DNA of 64,000 bases from Saccharicrinis aurantiacus (GTDB lineage: Bacteria > Bacteroidota > Bacteroidia > Bacteroidales > Marinilabiliaceae). Position numbers and translations under genes: made by a program. Under the pieces are notes generated by a model that made no database searches, was not told where the DNA came from, and saw nothing but the letters and a program-made list of their open reading frames with translations. Below are positions 47,941 to 56,111 of this stretch, in pieces (within the stretch, counting starts at the first letter, position 1; each line of letters opens with the position of its first letter). The DNA is taken from positions 1-64,000 of the forward strand of contig NZ_LYBV02000018.1 in the NCBI RefSeq assembly GCF_001660705.2, in the 5' to 3' direction.

Positions 47941-48084
47941 AGTATTTAAGCGCCTCGTCAGGCTGGCCTCTTTACAAAAGGCTTTTGTTTTAGCTGAAGC
48001 TATAGTAAGTTTGGGAAGTTGAGAGCTTTGCTCGAAAATCACCCAAACGCACTTAAGCTTTAGATAAATAAGAACCTATTTGTA
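47941..48084. repeat. Palindromic MITE-like repeat, copy 1
   Basis: This 144-bp segment is the reverse complement of 53333-53476 with roughly 80% identity by eye. Its central stem is GTTTGGG (48009-48015) with CCCAAAC (48042-48048). The rest of 47833-48323 has a hairpin with TTGGGTT-GAAA-ACCCAA near 48215 and TGCCCA-AAG-TGGGCA near 48287, but no gene. Confidence 0.7.
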
Positions 48085-48323
48085 AAGCAGCCTTGAACTT
48101 CTTTGCGTTTAGCGAATACAATATCAAGTTCACTTGAATATTGTTGAGTGTAGCAAAAATCATAAAGTAATTTCTTTGCCCTGCCTTTGCCGGCAGGCAG
48201 GTTTGGGTTGAAAACCCAATACATAATATTATTTAGGACAACATTGATACTACAACTAAAATACTTTAGTAGCTAGTGCTGCTTGCCCAAAGTGGGCATA
48301 GCATATTTGAAACAAAATACAAT

Positions 48324-48967
48324 ATGATTACACAAGCAAATACAACAAGTGGCTATATATACCGAGAATCAATAAATTTTAATGCACTACCGAATGATAG
48401 ATTTATCAGATACTAAGCAATGAGAAAATAGAGCTTGATAGAAGTGAAGTGGACAGTGCCCGCGATGCTGATTTTGTATACATACGAACCATGCTGCAGG
48501 CCAATGCCATTAGCCGTGATGAAGCCATTAGCACGGCAGCAAAGAGCCTACTAACAGTATTCAGTAGTTTTAATATTAATTTAGATTCATTGGCTTTGGA
48601 TAGCCAAACCGAAGAACTGGATAGGGTTATGGCGGTATGGACTCGCGATGAAAATAAACCGCACTTTGAAACGCTTGCCTTAACAGCAGATTTGGATAAA
48701 CTAATAGCCTCGATTAAGAGCTACAAAGATTTTAACCAAACCAGAGGGAATAATACCAACAAACAAACGCCCAAGGTAAGAGAAATACGACGCTATCTAC
48801 AAAAGCAACTGGTAATGTGGCTCGATATACTTGAAGGCATGGCTAACTTAAACGATGATGCCGCTTGCCTCCAATGCCTTACCGAGGCCAATGTTTTTAT
48901 TAATACACAAAGCGCTTACCTAAAAACTAAGGCTACCCGAAAAGCAGACACTGAAGTTGATGCTTAG
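48324..48967 (+). pseudogene. Frameshifted or deleted DUF6261-like gene
   Basis: A short frame from the ATG at 48324 encodes 30 residues ending NALPNDRFIRY, which resembles the usual N-terminal LNALRNxEFIRY of DUF6261-type proteins, and stops at 48414. A second frame, open from 48401 and usable only from a GTG at 48449, gives 172 residues (DSARDADFVYIRTMLQAN...) resembling the rest of that family. The two are in different frames, and roughly 20 residues too few lie between them. This looks like a decayed gene, though the longer part might still be expressed. The family call is from memory. Confidence 0.5.
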
Positions 48968-49026
48968 CTTATACCAAAAACATCAATCAGATATTACATT
49001 TGGTATTATTTGATTGATGAAAATGT

Positions 49027-49056
49027 AAAAGGGTGATTGTTGAATCACCCTTTTTT
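49027..49056. terminator. Intrinsic terminator
   Basis: AAAAGGGTGATT and AATCACCCTTTTTT form a stem of about 12 bp around 49027-49056. It suits the plus-strand DUF6261-like gene and, with A-rich sequence on the left, could also stop minus-strand transcription from the RloB gene. Confidence 0.8.
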
Positions 49057-49194
49057 ATTGGATTAAAGAGTGTTATGCGTTTTGATATTATAGTGGCTAA
49101 TACACGATGTATAGCTTTTTTATTGATTTTGCGGCTCGAATATGCGTAGTGTAGGCTATTATTTATTACACATTATTCTGCCTTCGTGCTTTCT

Positions 49195-49857
49195 TTAGTT
49201 GATTAATTTCTCTATCAATTTATGAACCTTTGTACCAAGATATTGGGGATAATCTTCTTCTTCAGAATTAATTTCTTCGGCTCTTAATATTGCATCATTT
49301 AGTTTTGGTAAGAAAACCTGTGGATTAGGTCGTTTATTGTAGCCTCTTCCTAATAAATCTCCTAAAACATTGTCTATGTGATTCTTTTTAGCAGATTCTT
49401 TTTTGTTCACAAATATTTTATCTTTCTCATCTTGAGTAAAGTCATCCAAATCTTTTAAATGCATAATTAACCAAATCTCAAAACAAGGATTACTCATAGC
49501 AAGGAAAAAGTTCTCCTCCTTTTTACAATCTAAAACAAGGTTGTCAAAGTTTATATTATGAATTGTTTCCCAATGATCTCTGTCGATTATTAACCAAAAC
49601 TCATCAGTTTTTTTGAAATTAAATTCTGTTTTAGCCTCTTTTAGCAATTTCTTAACATCAATTGGATTGGTGCCTCTTTTTGACGGTCTTTTTAATGGTA
49701 TTGTTTCAATTAAACCACTATTGTTAAAATATTCTGACTTCCTTAAATCCTCAAAATATTTAGGCTCACTTTTCTCACCTTCAAAGGATAAAATAAAGAA
49801 TTTTTCAGCATTTAAATGGCCTCCTTTTCTTACTGGTTCCGAGCGTTCTCTTGGCAT
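49195..49857 (-). CDS. RloB-family protein (AbiLii-like)
   Basis: The 220-aa protein shows the RloB pattern: a Toprim-like start (ILSFEGEKSEPKYFEDL), the acidic strand WLIIDRDHW, and MSNPCFEIWLIMH in the middle. RloB proteins accompany an AAA ATPase in phage-defence loci such as RloAB and the lactococcal AbiL system; a nuclease role through the Toprim-like acids is inferred. It starts 10 bp after the stop of the ATPase gene and must be translated from the same transcript. Confidence 0.82.
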   Translation of the reverse strand: MPRERSEPVRKGGHLNAEKFFILSFEGEKSEPKYFEDLRKSEYFNNSGLIETIPLKRPSKRGTNPIDVKKLLKEAKTEFNFKKTDEFWLIIDRDHWETIHNINFDNLVLDCKKEENFFLAMSNPCFEIWLIMHLKDLDDFTQDEKDKIFVNKKESAKKNHIDNVLGDLLGRGYNKRPNPQVFLPKLNDAILRAEEINSEEEDYPQYLGTKVHKLIEKLIN

Positions 49858-49867
49858 ATTGTCTTAA

Positions 49868-51238
49868 TTATGAAGGTAAAACAGTAAGATTGCCTCTATT
49901 CCCAATACTTGGTACTCCCTTATACCGACCTAATAGGTAATCCTTTCTAATTTGTTTATCAAATCGAATGTTATAATCCTCTAGAGAATGCAAGTGACTA
50001 GCACCGTCATTTTTAACAACAAACCATATCTCATCTTTTCGCAATAGCTTTTGTGTTAAAAGAGTGGATTCATGACTAGCAACTATAAGTTGACTATTAA
50101 TCCCTTCACTCTTTGATAGAAACAAATCAAAAATTTCATATATCAAATTAGGATGAAGACTTCTTTCCATTTCATCAATGATAAAAACATTATCTCCTTT
50201 TAACAAATCAAGTATTAATGGAATAAAATCAATTATTCTATTTGTTCCATCGGATTCATCACTGGTATCGAACAATTCTTGTCTTTCTTGTCCTTTCACA
50301 TTGTGTTTAGTCATGAATTTTTCAACAATTAACTTACCTTCTTTTCTAGAGAAGAAATACGTCAGACCTTTTGGTGAAACTAGCATAATTCTATTTGTTT
50401 CTGTGTCTTCGCTCTTTTCTAATTCAGAGGAAATATCTTCTAGGATTTCATTTGGTATATCTAGATTGCTAATTTTTATTTCGTTTAGGCAAATACCATC
50501 TATACCTGTTCCAAAGTAATTTAGTAGCTCTTCAAATATTTGTTGAATTTTAGAGTCACTTTTCAATTCTGATTTTATTCCTGCTTTATACTTGTCATTC
50601 GGAAATATAACTTTTAATGCATTTTGAAACCAATCAAGAACATTTAACAAGTCGTTTATATCAGATACATTCTCTTTTACTCTTCTCGTCTTAATTTCTG
50701 TCAAAAAAAGTTGATTTTCAGGCGTTCCCTTTGCTGTAAATGCTAAAAATTGCTGTTCTTCTGAATTCTTGTTTCGTTTTAACAAGGGGTCTAAGTTAAA
50801 ATGGTCTTTATTCTTTATGTTCCTTTCAAAAATCATTGATTCTGACTTTTTTCCAAATTCATAAAGCCATTCTTCAACAATTTCATTTGAATTAAACACA
50901 AAACCATAGGCATAGTTTTTGCCTTTATGTTGTATTTCGTACTCAATTCGAGAATTGGACTCTTTTACAGCTACATCCAAGCGATGCGCCTTGTATTTAA
51001 TAGAATCATCAGACCTTACACCTTTTAATACGAGTCTTCTTCCAAAGTCAATTGCCTTAATTAAATTTGATTTCCCAGAGGCATTTGCTCCATAAACAAT
51101 AGAAGATTTAAGTGTTTTAATTCCTTTAATTGCAGAATTTTTATGACTAGATTTTAGAGTTCCCTTACCTGGTATTAAGGTGAGTGTTTCTCTATCCTTA
51201 AATGACATAAAATTCTCAACTGAATATCTTATTAGCAT
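49868..51238 (-). CDS. RloA-type AAA ATPase (AbiLi-like, OLD/SMC-related)
   Basis: The 456-aa protein starts LIRYSVENFMSFKDRETLTL, the usual first strand of the family. Walker A is GANASGKS (50-57), the signature-like SDGTNRIIDF comes later, Walker B is VFIIDEMERSLHP, and the switch His is in IVASHEST. This is an ABC-type ATPase domain with an inserted coiled region, as in RloA, AbiLi and OLD-type proteins, but without a C-terminal Toprim of its own; the partner RloB supplies that. Such pairs are thought to detect infection and cause abortive shutdown. Confidence 0.87.
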   Translation of the reverse strand: MLIRYSVENFMSFKDRETLTLIPGKGTLKSSHKNSAIKGIKTLKSSIVYGANASGKSNLIKAIDFGRRLVLKGVRSDDSIKYKAHRLDVAVKESNSRIEYEIQHKGKNYAYGFVFNSNEIVEEWLYEFGKKSESMIFERNIKNKDHFNLDPLLKRNKNSEEQQFLAFTAKGTPENQLFLTEIKTRRVKENVSDINDLLNVLDWFQNALKVIFPNDKYKAGIKSELKSDSKIQQIFEELLNYFGTGIDGICLNEIKISNLDIPNEILEDISSELEKSEDTETNRIMLVSPKGLTYFFSRKEGKLIVEKFMTKHNVKGQERQELFDTSDESDGTNRIIDFIPLILDLLKGDNVFIIDEMERSLHPNLIYEIFDLFLSKSEGINSQLIVASHESTLLTQKLLRKDEIWFVVKNDGASHLHSLEDYNIRFDKQIRKDYLLGRYKGVPSIGNRGNLTVLPS

Positions 51239-51258
51239 TTTAATTCTGTATTTTTGTT

Positions 51259-51291
51259 CAAATATAGTGAAAATATCACATTTAAGCCAAA
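51259..51291 (-). promoter_or_regulatory. Candidate promoter of the RloA-RloB operon
   Basis: On the minus strand TTTG (51291-51288) is followed after 21 bp by TATATTTG (51266-51259). Both copies are part of identical TATATTTG words. The leader would be about 15 nt. Confidence 0.5.
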
Positions 51292-51659
51292 TATACTACT
51301 TCGTATAATTAGGAGATAGGTTTATGGCATTTTAACTTACATGAGGCACAACTAACTCATATATACGTATATCATTCTAACGTATGTTATATATACTCAC
51401 CTAAGGTGTTAATATAAGCTGTTTATTTAGCTCAGTGAAACTAGCAAAAATTCTAATCTATTTTGTTTATTCAACTCAATTTGTACTCAATTAAATAAGC
51501 TCGCTTTTTGGTTTAAAACTTTATTGTTTCAGGAGCTTTCAAAATAGTAGTGATCCTTATCGTTGAGGTATAGTGTTGTAGCTAGTATTTAGCTTTCGGT
51601 TAGTTTTTATTGCGTCTTAAAAAAAAGTACATCTCACTCAGATATTCGCAAAGAAAAAA

Positions 51660-51712
51660 CGCAAATAACGCAAAGGCTCAATAGTAGCAAAGAATACTTA
51701 GCGTTATTTGCG
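51660..51712. repeat. Perfect 12-bp inverted repeat
   Basis: CGCAAATAACGC (51660-51671) and GCGTTATTTGCG (51701-51712) are separated by 29 bp. On the minus strand it lies 66 bp past the stop of the TIM-barrel gene but has no U-tract. Between 51300 and 51650 I see only AT-rich DNA and no gene. Confidence 0.5.
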
Positions 51713-51777
51713 CAAAACTGTAGTTTTATACAGCCCCTTAATGCCTTCTCACTTCAGCCTATGGGCTAAAAACAATA

Positions 51778-53232
51778 TTAGATATAGAAATCAGACAATA
51801 TATCGCGTCCGTTTTTATCGTAATCCCATAGGTATTCGCCTGTGGCATCCACACACTTCTGACTCACATGGTGCGGCAGCAACGAAACCAAAGGATAACC
51901 TTTCTTATTTTTATACATGGCCATATGCTCTAACCACATGGCCTCGGTAATACCAGCAGTATCGTTACCCCCAATATGATCGAGATTAATACCTCTGCCA
52001 GGCGATGATTTTAAGGATACCTCGTAGTGCATTTTGGTGCGCGATTGCCAATCGTATTTATCGTTAATCCAAATATCGTTGGTACGAATTACATCGGCAT
52101 GCTTGGTAAAGAAAATATCAGGCACATGAAACTCCATTTCTATATTTTTATCAATGCACTTGGCTGCCCTATAGAGTTCTTTATGGATGGGTAACATATC
52201 GGCTTTGGTATTGTACGACATATCAATTTTAAACTTCATCACCCCCATTTTATAATAACAATGAATCACCTCCGAGGCATACTCAAAGATATCGGCTTGC
52301 GGATTTAACCAACGCTCTGCTTTGGGCGATGATGGTTTGGTTGAACGCCAATCGCCCAACATATCAGGATAACGCTGTGCATAGGTACTGGCATGGTGTA
52401 TTTTTGGGAAAGCAATCCATAAACCCGGTGTAAACCCCTTGTTATTGATCATGTCCATTGTTTTCTGAAAGTCGGGAAACGTTTTTGTATCAGGCACCCA
52501 CGATCCAAAACCCGATTCTATAGTCCCATCCGGAAACAAACCCCAACCATGGTCTAGGGTCATCTTCCCCTTGGGATAACCATAGGCTATAATTTTATCC
52601 AAGTAATCTTTAACAAACTCGTGCGTTAGCAATTTAAAATGCCCCTTACGTACTTTCGATTGTTGCTTTTGCTCCACCCAAGTGCAATATTCCACATCGC
52701 CCCAAAACTTAGGGTTACTTTTATAGGGCTGAAAATTAAGGCGTGTCATCATTTTGGTATTGTAATCTTTCCAAGCTGCATCTCCTTTGCCGCTCTCATC
52801 AATATAAAGCTCCTGCCCTTCGGGCACTTGTATGCTTAGTGTTTCAACACCATCAAAACTAAAGGTAGAATTCTGATAGGCATAACTTGTCATAAACCCC
52901 ACAAACTTGCCATCGGTATCCATTATAATGGGTGAACCCGATATACCCCCGCAATTAATGGTAAACGGATTGTGATTAAAGGCCTCGCTACGAAAGAAAT
53001 TATAACCTGTGCCCTTTTCTTCTGGGGTACTCTGGCTATTGTAGGGCACCAATAAAGGGGCTTTAACTTTTATGCGTACCGTTTCTATTTTACGCGTTCC
53101 CTTTACTGTGGATCCCGAAGCATAACCATCTTCTGATTGTTCTATTTTTGATTTTGGTGCTGTGGTACATGCTACTGCACCTGCTGCAAGACCTAGGCCT
53201 GCTGTTTTTAAAAAATTTCGTCTGTTGCTCAT
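51778..53232 (-). CDS. GH36/GH31-like TIM-barrel lipoprotein, possible alpha-galactosidase
   Basis: The 484-aa protein begins MSNRRNFLKTAGLGLAAGAVAC: a twin-arginine motif plus lipobox, so it is likely a Tat-exported lipoprotein. The N-terminal ~180 residues are beta-rich. The TIM barrel that follows has DHGWGLFPDG, FTPGLWIAFPKIHH and MGVMKFKIDMSYN; the KID aspartate fits the nucleophile of clan GH-D, and INLDHIGGND may hold the acid. The gene is next to the SusC/SusD operon but separated by a 547-bp spacer with a terminator. Alpha-galactosidase is a guess from clan features. Confidence 0.65.
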   Translation of the reverse strand: MSNRRNFLKTAGLGLAAGAVACTTAPKSKIEQSEDGYASGSTVKGTRKIETVRIKVKAPLLVPYNSQSTPEEKGTGYNFFRSEAFNHNPFTINCGGISGSPIIMDTDGKFVGFMTSYAYQNSTFSFDGVETLSIQVPEGQELYIDESGKGDAAWKDYNTKMMTRLNFQPYKSNPKFWGDVEYCTWVEQKQQSKVRKGHFKLLTHEFVKDYLDKIIAYGYPKGKMTLDHGWGLFPDGTIESGFGSWVPDTKTFPDFQKTMDMINNKGFTPGLWIAFPKIHHASTYAQRYPDMLGDWRSTKPSSPKAERWLNPQADIFEYASEVIHCYYKMGVMKFKIDMSYNTKADMLPIHKELYRAAKCIDKNIEMEFHVPDIFFTKHADVIRTNDIWINDKYDWQSRTKMHYEVSLKSSPGRGINLDHIGGNDTAGITEAMWLEHMAMYKNKKGYPLVSLLPHHVSQKCVDATGEYLWDYDKNGRDILSDFYI

Positions 53233-53332
53233 ATTGTAAAGTTTTGTCGTTCACTATTGGGCATTCTGCCCAAACCCTGACTTACTTTTTGTTCTTGATG
53301 ACAAAAACTAAGGAAAAAACATCAAGGCTGCT

Positions 53333-53476
53333 TTCCAAATAGGTTTCTTATTTATATAAAGCTTAAGTGCGGCTGGCGGATCTTCGAGTAAACTCTCAGA
53401 TAGCCAGTCTTACTATAGCTTTATATAAAACAAAATCTATTTGTAAAGAGGCCGCCTACCAAGGCGCTTAAGATTA
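53333..53476. repeat. Palindromic MITE-like repeat, copy 2
   Basis: The element folds on itself: CAAATAG (53336-53342) with CTATTTG (53437-53443), TTATATAAAGCT (53352-53363) with AGCTTTATATAA (53417-53428), GGCTGGC (53371-53377) with GCCAGTC (53403-53409), and GAG with CTC around a TAAA loop. It is the inverted counterpart of 47941-48084. Confidence 0.72.
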
Positions 53477-53569
53477 ATCGCACTCAAAATTGCAGTAATT
53501 ATTCATTACTGATAAGCTGTGAGTTTTCAATTTGTACTCTAGCGTAATAATCAAGTTTATTGAATCAAA

Positions 53570-53599
53570 AAGCCCTCCCAATATAAAAATCAGGAGGGC
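53570..53599 (-). terminator. Terminator of the SusC/SusD operon
   Basis: GCCCTCC (53572-53578) pairs with GGAGGGC (53593-53599). On the minus strand the stem is followed by TTTTTGA. It lies about 180 bp after the last lipoprotein gene. Confidence 0.75.
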
Positions 53600-53655
53600 C
53601 ATATCAATTAAGGGTAACTATTCTTACCTTATTTTAGATTTACAATTTACTTGGC

Positions 53656-53692
53656 ACCTTGAGATTGCTTCCTGCGTCGCAATGACGAGGCG
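53656..53692. repeat. REP-like unit, third copy
   Basis: CACCTTGAGATTGCTTCCTGCGTCGCAATGACGAGGCG is the same family as the inverted pair at 1736-1858. It sits between the terminator and the end of the SusC/SusD operon. I write only its ends as key: CTTGAGAT at the left and CAATGACGAG at the right. Confidence 0.6.
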
Positions 53693-53779
53693 GCTACTAA
53701 TTATAAGTGTTAAATGATAAACGAGAAGCAAAACGTTTATCATTTATAACTTAACACTTATAACTAATTAAGAGATTTA

Positions 53780-54271
53780 TTACTTAGTAAAAGAAGTAAT
53801 TATTAAAGTCCATTCCTTTATAGTTTTATCATCGGCAGCGGTAACTTTGTACTGCATATCGCTACCCGAAAAATTTTGCATGCTACCCAAATTAGGAGCT
53901 GAACCAATGGGAGCAATTTTAGCAGCTGCTGATAAATCGGCATAGCCCACAAGCTCTTCTATGCTTACCATATCCCTAATTTCAGTTGGGAAATCATCCG
54001 TAGGCTCATCGCCTGTATCCGAGGCATCGGGCACGGTAATATCGCAACTAATTGTATACGCAATGGTATCAATTGTATAGGCTGTATTCAGTTTCTGAAC
54101 AAATAAACGGTCGTTACCATTGTTATCGCCCATCCATCTATACTCAAAATTGAAGGCGGTTATATCTGCCTCATCAAAATACTCTATATCATCCAGTCCC
54201 AATTTTAGGCATGATGAAAATAGAATAAGCAAGAGTGCGGCACTTATATATTTTAAAGTTTTCATTTGCAT
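53780..54271 (-). CDS. SusC/SusD-associated lipoprotein
   Basis: The 163-aa protein has a lipoprotein signal (LLLILFSSC). The rest resembles the DUF5018-like and surface glycan-binding lipoproteins found after SusD genes: a single beta-sandwich with an acidic stretch, ending in DDKTIKEWTLIITSF. It lies 29 bp after the SusD gene and is probably displayed at the cell surface to bind the glycan. No catalytic motif is seen. Confidence 0.7.
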   Translation of the reverse strand: MQMKTLKYISAALLLILFSSCLKLGLDDIEYFDEADITAFNFEYRWMGDNNGNDRLFVQKLNTAYTIDTIAYTISCDITVPDASDTGDEPTDDFPTEIRDMVSIEELVGYADLSAAAKIAPIGSAPNLGSMQNFSGSDMQYKVTAADDKTIKEWTLIITSFTK

Positions 54272-54300
54272 TAAATTTTATTGTTTGTAACTATCAATTA

Positions 54301-56100
54301 TTACCAAAGAGGATTCTGATCGTATTTATCATTTAATATACGCTCACCTTCGGGCACAGGGAACAAATAACGGCGCTCAGAGAATCGTTTTTTATGTACG
54401 TTGGCATTAATAAACACCGGTTTAATTTCGTAGTTAGTACCATCTTCGTTAATCTCAAAGAACTTATACTCTTTATCGTTTAGCTCTGAAATTACGCTTT
54501 CACCTTCGAATTTACCCCAACGTAGTAAAGACCAATATCTGTCGTTCTCAAAAAACAACTCTACCCTACGTTCTCTTTTATAAGCTTCCCAAATTTCAGT
54601 TTCGTCGCTTGATACTAATGGAGGTAGTTTACCGTGCTCTACACGCGTTTTATTAATATATTCTACCGCAGTAGAAAAATCCTTTTTCAACAACATCGCT
54701 TCAGCATAATTCAGGTACGATCGTCCTAAACGGGCAATATTTTGATGGTAATCGGTATAAACTTTCGCCTTGAATCCTTCAACATCATAAATCCCTTTAC
54801 GAACAAAATATCCGGTACGAGTAGATAAGTTGGTTCCCTTTTGACTTGAGCTTGGGTGCATATTACCCTCTAAACGCATTGTAATTGTATTGGAAAATAA
54901 TTGGGTAGAATCGCGAACAACTGAAGCTTCAAAACGAGCATCGCGTGGCACATTATAAATGGCTTCAGAAAGGAATCCACCATTGGTTTCCCAATTTTGA
55001 TAATACGAAGTTTCGTTCCATTTTTTTGCCATTCCATCCGCATCAACTACTAAGTAATCTTCAACTAAATCGTGCGTAGGCCAGCATTTTGTCCATCCTA
55101 AAAAGGATTCCTTTAACTTTGGCTCACCGGTTGTTTTAGCCACTTCCATGTTAGGTACTAATCCTTGCATAGGCGTTAAAACACAGTAGGTAGCATCAAT
55201 ATGACGAAAACGTGTTAGTATTAATTCTGATGAATTTTGAGCTACCTCATAATCATTAAATATTCCTGCGTAATCCGCATCCAATGCATAGCTTAAGGCA
55301 AACAAACTCTCACTTGCCGCTTTTGATATATCAATATACTCCTCTTTACCACTTTCAACATAAGCAGCTCCTTGTAAGGCAATTTCGGCAAGCATTGCAT
55401 AAGCAGCTCCCTGTGTTAAATCTCCCTTAGCGGCGTTGGCAGCAATGGGTAGGTCGGGTGCAGCTTCCTGAAGATCCTTTATAATAAAATCGTAGGTTTC
55501 TTTAATGGTAGCTGAGCGAGACATTTTTAAATCGTCTTCCTCGGTTAAAACTCTATCAACTATAACATACTTACCAAACATACGTGCCTTGGTGTAATAT
55601 ATTAAAGCGCGTAACATTTTACCCTGAGCAATTAACTTAGGCTTACTTACGGCTTCAATCCCCTCAGAGGCTGCCACGTTTTCAATCACTAAGTTACAAT
55701 CGCGTATTACTTCGAATGAGTTTTCTTTAATTGGATTTTTTAAGGATAAGGGTGCTCCTCCATACCAATAGTATGAATTATTGGTTGCCCATCCGGCATC
55801 GTAAAACTTATCGATATTATCCAAAGCTACATTATGTGCCTTTTGAGTTAATACATTATCTGAAAAATCCTCGTTACCAACACCCGCCATTTTTTCATCA
55901 GGATCAGAGGTGTTTACCAACAGTTCAGGAATAACCGATTGATAAATATTATATACAAAACCTTGAGCTAAGTTAGCGTCATTCCATATATCATCCTCTG
56001 TGTATTTATCCAGAGGCTTTGTGTTTAATAAATCATCGCTACATGAGAATGTAAAAATCCCGATGGCAACAATCATTATATTTAAAAGTATTTTCTTCAT
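54301..56100 (-). CDS. SusD/RagB family glycan-binding lipoprotein
   Basis: The 599-aa protein has a lipoprotein signal (IGIFTFSC) and the typical SusD opening (LLNTKPLDKYTEDDIWNDANLAQGFVYNIYQ). The TPR-like helices include ARLGRSYLNYAEAML, and the C-terminal part has RRVELFFENDRYWSLLRWG and a final YLFPVPEGE...DQNPLW. SusD lids bind oligosaccharides and close over the SusC barrel. It is 11 bp downstream of susC. The ligand is unknown; the neighbourhood suggests a galactan. Confidence 0.95.
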   Translation of the reverse strand: MKKILLNIMIVAIGIFTFSCSDDLLNTKPLDKYTEDDIWNDANLAQGFVYNIYQSVIPELLVNTSDPDEKMAGVGNEDFSDNVLTQKAHNVALDNIDKFYDAGWATNNSYYWYGGAPLSLKNPIKENSFEVIRDCNLVIENVAASEGIEAVSKPKLIAQGKMLRALIYYTKARMFGKYVIVDRVLTEEDDLKMSRSATIKETYDFIIKDLQEAAPDLPIAANAAKGDLTQGAAYAMLAEIALQGAAYVESGKEEYIDISKAASESLFALSYALDADYAGIFNDYEVAQNSSELILTRFRHIDATYCVLTPMQGLVPNMEVAKTTGEPKLKESFLGWTKCWPTHDLVEDYLVVDADGMAKKWNETSYYQNWETNGGFLSEAIYNVPRDARFEASVVRDSTQLFSNTITMRLEGNMHPSSSQKGTNLSTRTGYFVRKGIYDVEGFKAKVYTDYHQNIARLGRSYLNYAEAMLLKKDFSTAVEYINKTRVEHGKLPPLVSSDETEIWEAYKRERRVELFFENDRYWSLLRWGKFEGESVISELNDKEYKFFEINEDGTNYEIKPVFINANVHKKRFSERRYLFPVPEGERILNDKYDQNPLW

Positions 56101-56111
56101 TTCTCTTTGTT

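Noticed and set aside
47833-53599. Composite transposon
   Set aside because: The flanking inverted repeats encode no transposase and I could not find target-site duplications; left as MITE-like repeats.
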